21,287 nucleotides of DNA from a bacterium (GCA_023480605.1 JAMCWS010000080.1:1-21287), one strand, 5' to 3'. Positions 1 through 7,939 are shown, numbered from the stretch's first letter. The notes: generated by a model not told the origin, from the letters alone. Numbers and translations are program-made.

Positions 1-114
1 TCCGACGGCAAGGTCATCGGCAAGGGTGGCCAGACCGCCAAGGCGATCCGAAAGATTCTTTCGGCCGCCGCCACGAAGCTGCACAAGAAGTCGCTGCTTC
101 AGATCATCGAATAG
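1..114 (+). CDS. khpA: KH-domain RNA-binding protein, C-terminal fragment (KhpA)
   Basis: Partial gene; the 5' part lies outside the window. The last 37 residues read in frame 1 and stop at TAG 112-114. They contain the KH-domain GXXG loop as GKGG, preceded by VI and followed by helix-like TAKAIRKIL, which matches the C-terminal half of the short KhpA (YlqC) family. KhpA is a small RNA-binding protein, commonly encoded between rpsP and rimM, that in some bacteria pairs with KhpB. Finding rimM 14 bases downstream supports the call. The 5' part of the gene and any rpsP cannot be checked here. Confidence 0.85.
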   Translation, partial: SDGKVIGKGGQTAKAIRKILSAAATKLHKKSLLQIIE

Positions 115-128
115 GCTGTCCGATCCCG

Positions 129-686
129 ATGCCGGTGCCCGAGGCCGAACAGTTGCTGGCTGTCGCGCATTTGATGCGTCCCCACGGCGTGCGGGGGGAA
201 ATTAGCGCCATCCCGCTGGCTCCGCCGGTGTTGGATGGCGCGCTTCTTATACGCGGCCGGCTCTGGGCGCGCCATCCGGGCGGCCGTGTCGAGGCGGTCG
301 AGGCGGTTGGGATGCGGTCGCATCAGGACCGCTGGTTGATCGCCCTGGCGGGGGTCGAAACGATGGACCAGGCCGAGACGTGGCGCGACGTGGATCTTTG
401 CCTGCCGCGCGAGGAATTGCCCGATCTGCCCGACGGGTGGTTTTGGGAGGCCGATCTCCAGGCATGCCGGGTGATCGACGCCGTCCTCGGCCCCATCGGC
501 GCCGTGGATGGCCTCGACCTGGGCGGAGCTCAACCGCGGTTGCGCCTGCGGCGCCCCGACGGGCGGATAGCCCTCATACCGTGGGTGCGCGCGTTCATTC
601 TCCGGGTTGACACCCCAACTCACACGATTCACACCAAGCTGCCCGCCGACTTCCCCGGCATCACCGCCAGCGCCCGGCGCGAGTAG
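129..686 (+). CDS. rimM: Ribosome maturation factor RimM
   Basis: 185-residue protein of normal RimM length. RimM binds ribosomal protein S19 in the 30S head and helps late maturation of the small subunit. The N-terminal domain begins with the family pattern AHLMRPHGVRGEI (residues 12-24), which corresponds to the usual G-x-(hydrophobic)-x-x-(x)-HG-(hydrophobic)-RGE. A PRC-barrel domain begins near residue 103 with GWFWEADLQACRV. ATG 129 leaves the usual short lead before the HGVRGE motif, but no strong ribosome binding site precedes it. It sits 14 bases after khpA, so co-transcription is likely. The usual next genes trmD and rplS are absent; a convergent gene ends 36 bases further on. Confidence 0.9.
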   Translation: MPVPEAEQLLAVAHLMRPHGVRGEISAIPLAPPVLDGALLIRGRLWARHPGGRVEAVEAVGMRSHQDRWLIALAGVETMDQAETWRDVDLCLPREELPDLPDGWFWEADLQACRVIDAVLGPIGAVDGLDLGGAQPRLRLRRPDGRIALIPWVRAFILRVDTPTHTIHTKLPADFPGITASARRE

Positions 687-721
687 TTACGGCTTGCTCC
701 GCGAACGGGTGTTGCGCGCCT

Positions 722-1771
722 TTACTCCAGATAATCCAGATATTCCTGCCGGATCGCAATGCCGAGGCCTGGCCGCGACGGCATGTGGAGCCGGCCCTGG
801 CACAGCGTCAGGCCGTCGATCGGGTCGTTTTCCACCAGCAGATGGCCGCATAGGTTGATGTAATCGGCTTCGGCCGCCAGGTGGGCGGCGGCCGTCGCGG
901 CGGCGCTCGATTCGATGGTGGAGCCCAGGCTCACCCGCAAGCCCAGTTCCCGCGCCCGCCGCATCATACGCAACGTTTCGGCGATGCCGCCGCAGCTCAT
1001 CAACCGGACCGAGATGCCATCATAAATGCCCGCCAGATGCTCGAGGCTGCCTGTGGGGCCGACGTCCAGGTCGGCGAAAAGCGGAACGGGGCTGACTCGG
1101 CGCAACTCCCTGGTTTCTTCATCGCGGTGCGGCGGCAAGGGCTGCATGATGTATTCGATGTTAAGGTCGTGGAGCGCCCCCAGCGCCTCGCGCGCTTCGC
1201 CGAAGGTCCAGAGTCCGCCTCCGTCGATGCGCAGGGCCTTGCCCGTGTGTTGCGCCAGCCAGCGCAGGGCTTTCAGATCGTCGGCGGCGCCGCGGGTGTA
1301 TTTGACTTTGATGGCCGTGAATTCGCGCCCCTCCGCAAGCCGCCGCTCCATGTCGGCCTCCGTGCCCAGCGTCATGGGGAAGCACGAAGGCATGCCGTCG
1401 GGCGGGTCCAGACCCAGGGCAGCGTAAAGGGGTTTGCCGGCCGCGCGGGCGGCCCGGTCGTGCAGAATCAACTCGATGGCGGTCCGGGCGGAGGGCTGGA
1501 GAGGATAGGCTTCGCGCATTTGCGCAGCCGCCTCGGTGGGAGGCAGGTCCAGCCAGCGAGTCTCCAGGTTCCCCAGCATTGCCTCGATCGCCTGGCGGTT
1601 TTCATGAATCGTTTCTCCACCGCGCAACGACGGGCAGGCCTCGCCGATGTGTTCGCCAACGCGGACGAAGTGCACCGGACGCAGGGGCTCGGTGCCAGCC
1701 TTCGCCCCCGGCGGCCGCCGCAGGCGCAGTTCGTAAAAAATGCACCTCGCCGCTGTTCGCAGAACTCGCAT
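722..1771 (-). CDS. Enolase-superfamily (dipeptide epimerase/muconate cycloisomerase-like) protein with altered active site
   Basis: 349 residues, normal for the muconate-lactonizing subgroup. I start at ATG 1771 because GGAAGG lies 6 bases upstream; the same frame stays open to 1825. The barrel core is recognisable: KVK (K155, K157), RIDGGG (D183), a position reading IMQPLP where relatives have EQP, ADLD where relatives have ADES, VRLMSCGG where relatives have (N)IKLMKxGG, then GSTIESS and a C-terminal PGLGI. The first lysine pair and two metal aspartates (D183, D234) are kept. The second metal ligand Glu is Met209, the Glu after D234 is Leu235, and the second catalytic lysine is Arg256. Family knowledge says these residues are needed for racemase/epimerase chemistry, so I infer a changed or lost activity. 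It is probably the last gene of the uppS-cdsA operon; its start lies 72 bases after the cdsA stop. Substrate unknown. Confidence 0.75.
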   Translation of the reverse strand: MRVLRTAARCIFYELRLRRPPGAKAGTEPLRPVHFVRVGEHIGEACPSLRGGETIHENRQAIEAMLGNLETRWLDLPPTEAAAQMREAYPLQPSARTAIELILHDRAARAAGKPLYAALGLDPPDGMPSCFPMTLGTEADMERRLAEGREFTAIKVKYTRGAADDLKALRWLAQHTGKALRIDGGGLWTFGEAREALGALHDLNIEYIMQPLPPHRDEETRELRRVSPVPLFADLDVGPTGSLEHLAGIYDGISVRLMSCGGIAETLRMMRRARELGLRVSLGSTIESSAAATAAAHLAAEADYINLCGHLLVENDPIDGLTLCQGRLHMPSRPGLGIAIRQEYLDYLE

Positions 1772-1842
1772 GGCATGCCTTCCGGCGTAACCAAACTCGC
1801 GGCACGGGCTCCGACGGCAATCCACCTCGCCAGGGGCTCATT

Positions 1843-2679
1843 CTAGACGATCGAAGGATGAAAAATCCACAGGTAGGCGTAATAAATAATCGTTGTGAAC
1901 AGGAGGCTGTCGATAATGTCGAGCACGCCGCCGTGGCCGGTGTAGGTGCGCCCGGAATCCTTGATCCCCGCGATGCGCTTGAGTCGGCTTTCGGTCAGGT
2001 CGCCAATCGGTCCGACGACGCTGAAAATCAACGCCAGCCCGACGACCTCGGGCCAGGTGAAAATGCGGTCGATGTTGTTCCACCACAGTTTCATGGCGAC
2101 CGCTACAAGCAAAGTGAAAGCCACGCCGCCGATGAAGCCCTCGATCGTTTTACCGGGGCTGAGGCGGGGCGCCAGTTTGTGCCGGCCGAACGCCCGGCCG
2201 ACGAAATAGGCCCCGATATCGGAGGCCTGGGTGACCAGCACGAGAAAGATCAGGTAGTGCTGGCCGTTGCTGTTGTCGGCCTCGATGGCCTTGCGCCAGA
2301 TGTAAGTGATGAGCGCCAGGGGCAGCGTTACATAGAGCGTGCCGATGACGCAGTTGCCGGCCGCCTCGTCGAAATTTTGGTGCATCGTCAGCGTTCCCAA
2401 ACCCAGGGAAAGCACGGTCAGCATGCCCAGGATCAACAGGCCCGTGTCGAAATTGGCGCTGTAATAGGCGTCGGCCAGCATCGCCACTCCCCCCGCCATC
2501 GCCAGCAACTGGTAAGGCCAGGTGTATTTCTGCGAGCCGAAGTGGATGAACTCATACAGTCCGCGCAGGCAGGCCAGCGTCAGCAGCACGGGCAGCACCC
2601 AGTAGAAGAAGGGATTAAACAGGCCGAGAAAGAAAAGCGCGTAGAAGAGAACGCCTGAGATGATGCGGGCGGAGAGCAT
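1843..2679 (-). CDS. cdsA: Phosphatidate cytidylyltransferase (CDP-diglyceride synthase)
   Basis: 278-residue integral membrane protein with many hydrophobic segments. The reaction is CTP + phosphatidic acid giving CDP-diacylglycerol, the branch point of phospholipid synthesis. The C-terminal half carries the CTP_transf_1 landmarks: SDIGAYFVGR (153-162), SPGKT (174-178), GDLTESRLKR (226-235), KDSG (240-243) and GHGGVLDIIDS (248-258). In the classical signature the last stretch reads D-R-x-D; here Ile255 replaces the Arg. The metal-binding Asp residues around it (D227, D241, D254, D257) are present. It begins 9 bases after the uppS stop, the usual uppS-cdsA pairing that links lipid carrier and phospholipid synthesis. 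The start is ATG 2679. Confidence 0.93.
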   Translation of the reverse strand: MLSARIISGVLFYALFFLGLFNPFFYWVLPVLLTLACLRGLYEFIHFGSQKYTWPYQLLAMAGGVAMLADAYYSANFDTGLLILGMLTVLSLGLGTLTMHQNFDEAAGNCVIGTLYVTLPLALITYIWRKAIEADNSNGQHYLIFLVLVTQASDIGAYFVGRAFGRHKLAPRLSPGKTIEGFIGGVAFTLLVAVAMKLWWNNIDRIFTWPEVVGLALIFSVVGPIGDLTESRLKRIAGIKDSGRTYTGHGGVLDIIDSLLFTTIIYYAYLWIFHPSIV

Positions 2680-2688
2680 GAATAAGGG

Positions 2689-3510
2689 CTAACTTTCTTC
2701 CGGGCTGGCGTTGGGAACCCGGCCGTAGCGTCGTTCCCGTCGTTGATAATCAAGCAGCGCCTCAAGCAGTTGCGGGCGGCGGAAATCCGGCCATAACACA
2801 CCCGTGACGTGGATCTCGGCGTAGGCGATTTGCCAGAGCAGAAAGTTGCTGACGCGCATCTCGCCGCTGGTGCGGATGAGCAGGTCGGGTTCGGGCAGGC
2901 CGGCGGTGTCGAGCAGTCCGGCGAAGGCGGTCTCATCGAGACCCTCGGGGGACAGTTCGCCGCCCCGCGCCATGTCCATCGCGCGGCGCGCGGCGCGTAC
3001 GATCTCGTCGCGCCCGCCGTAACTGAGCGCCAGATTGAGCACCAGTCCCCGGTTGCCGGCGGTGAGGCAAATGCTTTCTTCGAGTTCGCGGCGCGCGCCG
3101 TCGGGCAGGTCGGCGGGCACCCCCACCGTCCGCAGCCGGATGTCGTTGTCCATCAGTTCGCCACGCTCATTCACCAGGAAACGCGTCAGCAAGGCCATCA
3201 AGGCGGTCACTTCGCGGACCGGCCGTTGCCAGTTCTCCTTGGAGAAGGCGTAAAGGGTCAACGCCTTGAGGCGCAACTGCGCGCAGGTGCGGGCGGCCTC
3301 GCGCACCGATTCGATGCCGGCTTCGTGGCCGCGGATCCGGTCCATGAATCCCCGCTGACGGGCCCAACGGCCGTTGCCGTCCATGATGATGGCCACGTGC
3401 GCCGGCAGGCGCTCCGGATCGAGCCGGGCCAGGCGGTCGCGGTCGCTTTCGGGCCATTCGGCGGCCGCTTCGGGCCACCAGGCATGGATATCGGTCGCCG
3501 TTTCGGACAT
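2689..3510 (-). CDS. uppS: Isoprenyl transferase (undecaprenyl diphosphate synthase)
   Basis: 273 residues starting at ATG 3510, chosen because GGGGAG lies 6 bases upstream; the frame stays open further upstream, but that part has no family similarity. The enzyme condenses isopentenyl diphosphate units onto an allylic primer to make the C55 carrier for peptidoglycan and other wall polymers. Motifs in order: IIMDGNGRWA (41-50, catalytic Asp44), RGHEAG with His62, YAFSKENWQRP, LNLALSYGGR, and RTSGEMRVSNFLLWQ followed by AYAEI, all typical of cis-prenyltransferases. An N-terminal extension of about 20 residues rich in Trp, Glu and Asp precedes the core. It is the first gene of a leftward operon with cdsA and faces the sulfatase gene divergently. 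Confidence 0.95.
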   Translation of the reverse strand: MSETATDIHAWWPEAAAEWPESDRDRLARLDPERLPAHVAIIMDGNGRWARQRGFMDRIRGHEAGIESVREAARTCAQLRLKALTLYAFSKENWQRPVREVTALMALLTRFLVNERGELMDNDIRLRTVGVPADLPDGARRELEESICLTAGNRGLVLNLALSYGGRDEIVRAARRAMDMARGGELSPEGLDETAFAGLLDTAGLPEPDLLIRTSGEMRVSNFLLWQIAYAEIHVTGVLWPDFRRPQLLEALLDYQRRERRYGRVPNASPEES

Positions 3511-3535
3511 CGTTGCTCCCCTCACGGCCCCTATT

Positions 3536-3564
3536 TTGCCCCGCCCGCCGGACAACATCAATCT
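3536..3564 (-). promoter_or_regulatory. Possible weak promoter for uppS-cdsA
   Basis: On the minus strand a TTGATG (-35-like) is separated by 17 bases from CAAAAT (-10-like), about 25 bases before the uppS start codon. Each box matches the sigma-70 consensus at 4 of 6 positions. This would leave a very short 5' leader. Position and spacing are reasonable, but the match is weak. Confidence 0.25.
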
Positions 3565-3629
3565 CTTTTCGGTTTGTTCGTCCGCGCAGCCGGACTGGGC
3601 GGGGAATGCGCCCATTCGGGGCGTTTTCC

Positions 3630-3660
3630 TTGACAATGGCGCCGGCCCGATGGCTAAAAT
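3630..3660 (+). promoter_or_regulatory. Putative sigma-70 promoter for the sulfatase gene
   Basis: A perfect TTGACA (3630-3635) is followed after 19 bases by TAAAAT (3655-3660, 5 of 6 matches). The spacer is longer than the optimal 17. It lies in the divergent gap between uppS and the sulfatase, 80 bases before the sulfatase start. Confidence 0.45.
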
Positions 3661-3740
3661 CCGACGTTGCCCGACGTAAAAAACGCGCCCCGATTTTTCA
3701 CTCGCAGACGGTGAGTGACACGGACGATGGAGATGAAATC

Positions 3741-5279
3741 ATGGAAATGGCGGCTTTTCGTTTCGACGGCGGATCGCTCGGCGAAACATCGGGGCCATGC
3801 GGCCGACGCGTGTTCCTCAAACAACTCGGCGCCCTGGCGACGGCACTAGGCGGCGCGGCTTCGTGGCTAACGCCCGGCTGTGCGCGGACGGCCGCCCCCG
3901 GAACGGCCGACGCCACAGCCGCCGGCAGGCGCGGCGCGCGACCCAATATCATCCTCATCACGATCGACGACATGGGCTGGGCCGACCTGGGTTGTTTCGG
4001 CTCGCAATACTACGAAACCCCCCACATCGACCGGCTTTGCGCCCAGGGGATGAAGTTCAACGCCGCCTACGCCGCCTGCGCCGTCTGCTCGCCCACCCGC
4101 GCGGCCATCCAGACCGGCCGCTATCCCGCCCGCATCGGCATCACCGACTGGATCCGGCCCAATATCCCTGTTGAAGACGGAAAAAATCCGACTGGTTTCG
4201 CCCGCGACAAGGAAGGGCTCTTCTGCCCGCGCAACCATCAATTCCTCGGACACGATGAAGTGACCATCGCCGAGGTGCTCAAGCCGCTGGGTTACGCCAC
4301 CGGCCACATCGGCAAGTGGCACCTCGGCGACCGGCCGTGGTATCCCGACACCCAGGGCTACGACGTCAACATCGGCGGCGCCGAACTGGGCCACCAGCCC
4401 AGTTACTTCGACCCTTACACCGATGGCGATCATCCCGACGGCATCCCGAACCTGCCGGCGCGTCGCCGGGGTGAATACCTGACCGATCGCCTCGGTGACG
4501 AAGCCGACCGCTTCGTCCGCGCCCACAAGGATGGGCCGTTTTTCCTCAACTGGTGCCCCTACGCCGTTCACGTGCCCAACCAGGGCAAGCCCGAGCTGGT
4601 CGCCAAATACGAGGCCAAGCCGCGCGGCAATCAGAAAAGCCCCGTCTACGCCGCCATGATCGAAAGCGTGGACGAGAGCGTCGGCCGGATCATGGCGACG
4701 CTCGACGAACTGGGCCTGGCCGACAACACGATCGTCATCTTTACCTCCGACAATGGCGGATTCAAGGGCTCGACCAACAACAGTCCATTACGCGAGGCCA
4801 AGGCTTATCCATATGAAGGCGGCATCCGCGTGCCGCAGATCGTCCGCTGGCCGGGGGTGGTCGCACCCGGGTCGGTTTGCGAAACGCCCGTGATCAGCAT
4901 GGATTTCCTGCCGACGATCGCCGCGGCGGCCGGCGCGCCGTTGCCGACCGGCCGCGTAATCGACGGCGTAAGCCTTCTGCCGCTGCTGACCGGATCGGGC
5001 GCGCTGGGGCGCGACACGCTCTACTGGCACTACCCGCATTTCTGTTACACGGATATCGTGCCCTACAGCATCATCCGCCGCGGCCCGTGGAAACTCATCA
5101 AGCGCTATGTCGGCAGGGAATTCGAGCTTTACAACCTCGACGACGACCTGTCCGAGGCGCGCGACCTGTCGGCGGAGATGCCCGACCGCGTGCGCGAACT
5201 CGACGCCGGGCTTTCCGCTTGGCTTCGCGAAACGGGCGCCAAACTGCCCCGGCGCAAGGGCGAGAGCGCGACGGGGTAA
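3741..5279 (+). CDS. Exported type I (formylglycine) sulfatase
   Basis: 512 residues from ATG 3741, chosen for GGAG 8 bases upstream and because it puts an export signal at the right place; the frame is open back to 3513. Residues 21-40 form a twin-arginine signal (GRRVFLKQLG then a short hydrophobic run), followed by LTPGC, a poor lipobox. The mature domain has the arylsulfatase fold landmarks: PNIILITIDDMGWADLG with metal Asp76 and Asp77, the modification site CSPTR (Cys116 to formylglycine) followed by AAIQTGRYPARIG, GHIGKWHLG, and TSDNGG with the metal Asp/Asn pair. It hydrolyses sulfate esters, probably in the periplasm or at the surface; the substrate cannot be told from sequence. No formylglycine-generating or anaerobic maturase gene is in the window, so modification must rely on a gene elsewhere. 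It appears monocistronic. Confidence 0.9.
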   Translation: MEMAAFRFDGGSLGETSGPCGRRVFLKQLGALATALGGAASWLTPGCARTAAPGTADATAAGRRGARPNIILITIDDMGWADLGCFGSQYYETPHIDRLCAQGMKFNAAYAACAVCSPTRAAIQTGRYPARIGITDWIRPNIPVEDGKNPTGFARDKEGLFCPRNHQFLGHDEVTIAEVLKPLGYATGHIGKWHLGDRPWYPDTQGYDVNIGGAELGHQPSYFDPYTDGDHPDGIPNLPARRRGEYLTDRLGDEADRFVRAHKDGPFFLNWCPYAVHVPNQGKPELVAKYEAKPRGNQKSPVYAAMIESVDESVGRIMATLDELGLADNTIVIFTSDNGGFKGSTNNSPLREAKAYPYEGGIRVPQIVRWPGVVAPGSVCETPVISMDFLPTIAAAAGAPLPTGRVIDGVSLLPLLTGSGALGRDTLYWHYPHFCYTDIVPYSIIRRGPWKLIKRYVGREFELYNLDDDLSEARDLSAEMPDRVRELDAGLSAWLRETGAKLPRRKGESATG

Positions 5280-5362
5280 CCGGCGCACCGGGCGGGGCGG
5301 ATTCGCAACCCCAATGCCGAGGGACGCGCACGCGGCAAAAGGTCGGGCCGGACACGCCGTCC

Positions 5363-5392
5363 TTGACAGCGGACGGGCTCCCTTGGGATAGT
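5363..5392 (+). promoter_or_regulatory. Putative sigma-70 promoter for the PilT-like gene
   Basis: A perfect TTGACA (5363-5368) is followed after 18 bases by GATAGT (5387-5392, 4 of 6 matches). It sits in the 211-base gap between the sulfatase stop and the PilT-like start, giving a leader of about 90 bases. No clear factor-independent terminator is seen in the gap. Confidence 0.45.
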
Positions 5393-5490
5393 GATGCGGC
5401 GAACGTCTCGGCGCGCATGCCCTCCGCGCGCGGTCCACCTGTTCCCGTTCAGCCGGCGTTTGCCCAGTTTGACAAGGCGGTTGACGTACC

Positions 5491-6585
5491 ATGGCTATTA
5501 ACCTTCAGAAACTGCTCGAAGGGGTCATCCGCGTGAATGCCTCCGACTTGCATCTTAAAGTCGGCGGCCCCCCGATGATTCGCATCAACGGCAATCTGCA
5601 TCCGGTGGAGCACCCCCCCCTGATCGCCGAGGACACGGAAACCGCCAACGAGACCATGATGCCCAAGCGCTGCCAGAACCAGCTCGAGCGCGACGGCACG
5701 GTGGACTACTCTTATGGTCTGAGCGTCACCGACCGTTTTCGGGTCAACTGCTATCACCAGCGCGGCACGAAGTCGCTCGCCGTCCGTAAAATCGTCTCGA
5801 AAAAGATGACGATGGAAGACCTCAACCTGCCGCCCCAGATCGGCCGGTTCGCCAATTACTACCGCGGACTGGTGTTGGTGACGGGTATCACGGGTTGCGG
5901 CAAGTCCTCAACCCTGTCGGCCCTCATCCACCTGATCAACGGCTCGCGGCGCGAACACATTATCACCATCGAGGACCCCATCGAATTCGTCTACCGCGAC
6001 GAGAAGTGCATCATCGACCAGATCGAAGTCAACCAGGACGTCATCGACTTCAAGTGCGCCCTGCGCCACGCGCTGCGCCAGGATCCCGACATCATCCTGC
6101 TGGGCGAACTGCGCGACCGCGAGACCATCGAAACCTCGCTGCACTGCGTCGAAACCGGCCACCTGGTTTTCTCGACCCTGCACACTCCCGACGCCCGCCA
6201 GACGATCACGCGCATATCGCACTTCTTCGGCCACGAAGAGCAGCCGCTCATCTTCGAACAGATGGCCCGTTGTATCCAAGGTGTTGTCTGCCAGCGCCTT
6301 ATCCGCACGGCCGACGGCAAGGGCCGCATCCCCTGCTGCGAGATCATGTTCAACAATTCGATCATCACCAAACTGATCAGTGAGCGGCGGGTCGAAGATA
6401 TTCAGAACGTGATGCGCGGCGGCACCGACGGCATGCAGACCTTCGACATGCACCTCGTCCAACTCGTCAAGTCCGAAACGATCACGATGGAAGAAGCCGA
6501 CAGCGTCGTCGAGGACCAGGCCGCCTTCCGACGTCTTCTCAAAGGTCACACGGCGGCCGGCGACCGCGGCGCCCTGCTGGGATGA
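5491..6585 (+). CDS. PilT/PilU-family pilus retraction-type ATPase
   Basis: 364 residues, the usual PilT length. PilT-family hexamers power depolymerisation of type IV pili at the inner membrane base. The N-terminal PAS-like domain has ASDLHLKVGGPP (17-28). The ATPase core has Walker A GITGCGKSS (132-140), the Asp box TIEDPIEF (159-166), Walker B DIILLGELRD (200-209) and the His box GHLVFSTLHT (223-232). Walker A departs from the usual GPTGSGKST at three positions but keeps Lys138. The C-terminal helix normally reading AIRNLIRE is here IITKLISE. It lies alone, with no other pilus gene beside it; the next gene is an ABC ATPase 91 bases on. Because a more canonical PilT is encoded at 16569, this copy is more likely a PilU-like or specialised paralogue. 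Confidence 0.88.
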   Translation: MAINLQKLLEGVIRVNASDLHLKVGGPPMIRINGNLHPVEHPPLIAEDTETANETMMPKRCQNQLERDGTVDYSYGLSVTDRFRVNCYHQRGTKSLAVRKIVSKKMTMEDLNLPPQIGRFANYYRGLVLVTGITGCGKSSTLSALIHLINGSRREHIITIEDPIEFVYRDEKCIIDQIEVNQDVIDFKCALRHALRQDPDIILLGELRDRETIETSLHCVETGHLVFSTLHTPDARQTITRISHFFGHEEQPLIFEQMARCIQGVVCQRLIRTADGKGRIPCCEIMFNNSIITKLISERRVEDIQNVMRGGTDGMQTFDMHLVQLVKSETITMEEADSVVEDQAAFRRLLKGHTAAGDRGALLG

Positions 6586-6676
6586 GTCCGGTGGCCCGGG
6601 TGAGGGATGACCGCCGCCGGCGCGCGCCGGCCGGTCCGTACGGGCGAATGCAAGATGTCGAACGAAAGGCTTAGTA

Positions 6677-7375
6677 ATGATCCGATGTGAAAATCTCCGC
6701 AAGTATTATCGCATGGGCGACGAAACCGTGCATGCCCTCGACGGAGTCACGCTCCATGTCGAGGATGGCGAAATGGTGGCCATTATCGGCGCTTCGGGCA
6801 GTGGCAAGTCGACTCTAATGAACATCCTGGGCTGCCTCGACACGCCCAACGAGGGACACTACTGGCTCGACGAGCGTGACGTCTCGCGCCTCAACGACGA
6901 CGAACTGGCCAACGTCCGCAATCACAAGATCGGCTTCGTTTTCCAGCAATTCAATCTGCTGCCCCGCGCCACGGCCCTCGAAAACGTCGAGGTGCCCCTG
7001 TTTTACCGGCGCACGCCCAACGCTTACGATCTGGCCCGCAAGGCGCTGGTCCGCATGGGGCTGGAACATCGCATGACGCACTACCCCAACCAGCTTTCCG
7101 GCGGCCAGCGCCAGCGCGTCGCCATCGCCCGCGCCCTGGTCACCGAGCCGTCGATCATCCTGGCCGACGAACCGACGGGCAACCTGGACTCGTCCACGAG
7201 CGACGACATCATGAACCTTTTCTGTCAGTTGCATGAGCAGGGCGCCACACTCGTCATCGTGACGCACGAGCCTTCGATAGCCGCCTATTGTCCCCGCGAA
7301 ATCCGCATCTCCGACGGCAAAATCGTCAGCGACGTGCGCCGCGAAGTCGCCCCCCGCGCCGCCGCCACGCATTGA
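6677..7375 (+). CDS. ABC transporter ATP-binding protein, LolD/MacB type
   Basis: 232-residue single-domain ATPase. Motifs: Walker A GASGSGKST (38-46), Q-loop FQQFNLLPRA, signature LSGGQRQRVAIARAL (140-154), Walker B IILADEPTGNLD with Asp164 and Glu165, and H-loop His197 in VTHEP. The GCLDTPNEG and DEPTGNLD wording is typical of the LolD/MacB/FtsE group that drives mechanotransmission permeases with a large periplasmic domain (lipoprotein release, efflux). No FtsX/MacB-type permease is encoded next to it, so its partner must be elsewhere. The start has a modest AAAGG 7 to 8 bases upstream. It is followed after 48 bases by folK. Confidence 0.9.
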   Translation: MIRCENLRKYYRMGDETVHALDGVTLHVEDGEMVAIIGASGSGKSTLMNILGCLDTPNEGHYWLDERDVSRLNDDELANVRNHKIGFVFQQFNLLPRATALENVEVPLFYRRTPNAYDLARKALVRMGLEHRMTHYPNQLSGGQRQRVAIARALVTEPSIILADEPTGNLDSSTSDDIMNLFCQLHEQGATLVIVTHEPSIAAYCPREIRISDGKIVSDVRREVAPRAAATH

Positions 7376-7423
7376 CGGGTATAAAACGCCTAACGATCGC
7401 CGCTCGCGGGAGACGGCAATTCG

Positions 7424-7939
7424 ATGACTACATCCGTCCATCCGATCGTCATTGCGCTCGGGTCGAACATGGGCGACCGCCGGGCGATGCTCGAGCGCGC
7501 CTGCGAGCGGATGGAAGTCCTCGCGATCCTCGTCAGGCGACGTTCGCGCCTCTACGAAACCCGTCCCTGGGGCATAACCGACCAGCCGGGCTTTCTCAAC
7601 GCCGCCGTGCTGGTCAAAACCTCCCACCCCCCCGAGTCGCTTCTCGATGCGTTACTGAAGATCGAATCCGAACTGGGACGGCGCCGCCTCGCGCGGTGGG
7701 GCCCACGGCCAATCGATCTGGACTTGCTCCTTTACGGCGGCCTTTGTCTTGACACCCCGCGCCTGACGCTGCCGCATCCGGGCATCGCCCAACGCGATTT
7801 CGTGCTGGCTCCCCTGCTCGATCTTGAAGTGGCGCCGCATCCGGCCGTCGCCCCCGGAGGCTGGCGGGCGTTGCTCGACGCCATCCCCGACGCGGAGCGC
7901 ACGATCCTGCGCAACGAGCCCTGGCCGATCGTCTTGTAG
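7424..7939 (+). CDS. folK: 2-amino-4-hydroxy-6-hydroxymethyldihydropteridine pyrophosphokinase
   Basis: 171 residues, normal HPPK length. The enzyme transfers pyrophosphate from ATP to 6-hydroxymethyl-dihydropterin in folate synthesis. Diagnostic features are IALGSNMGDR near the N-terminus (10-19), SRLYETRPWG (41-50), FLNAAV, and the HPPK signature RWGPRPIDLDLLLYG (91-105), whose Asp98 and Asp100 bind the two magnesium ions. LPHP and F-V-L-x-P-L-x-(D/E) follow as in family members. GGGAG lies about 11 bases before the ATG. folP and folB are not adjacent, so this copy is separated from the usual folate cluster. Confidence 0.95.
   Translation: MTTSVHPIVIALGSNMGDRRAMLERACERMEVLAILVRRRSRLYETRPWGITDQPGFLNAAVLVKTSHPPESLLDALLKIESELGRRRLARWGPRPIDLDLLLYGGLCLDTPRLTLPHPGIAQRDFVLAPLLDLEVAPHPAVAPGGWRALLDAIPDAERTILRNEPWPIVL

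Noticed and set aside
881..1846. Plus-strand frame of 321 codons opposite the enolase-like gene
   Set aside because: Shadow of the minus-strand gene, whose superfamily motifs are clear; the plus-strand translation has no recognisable domain.
6616..6631. Perfect 16-base palindrome GCCGGCGCGCGCCGGC after the PilT-like gene
   Set aside because: No U-run follows, so it is not a standard terminator. In DNA this rich in G and C such palindromes arise easily; there is no other sign of a site.
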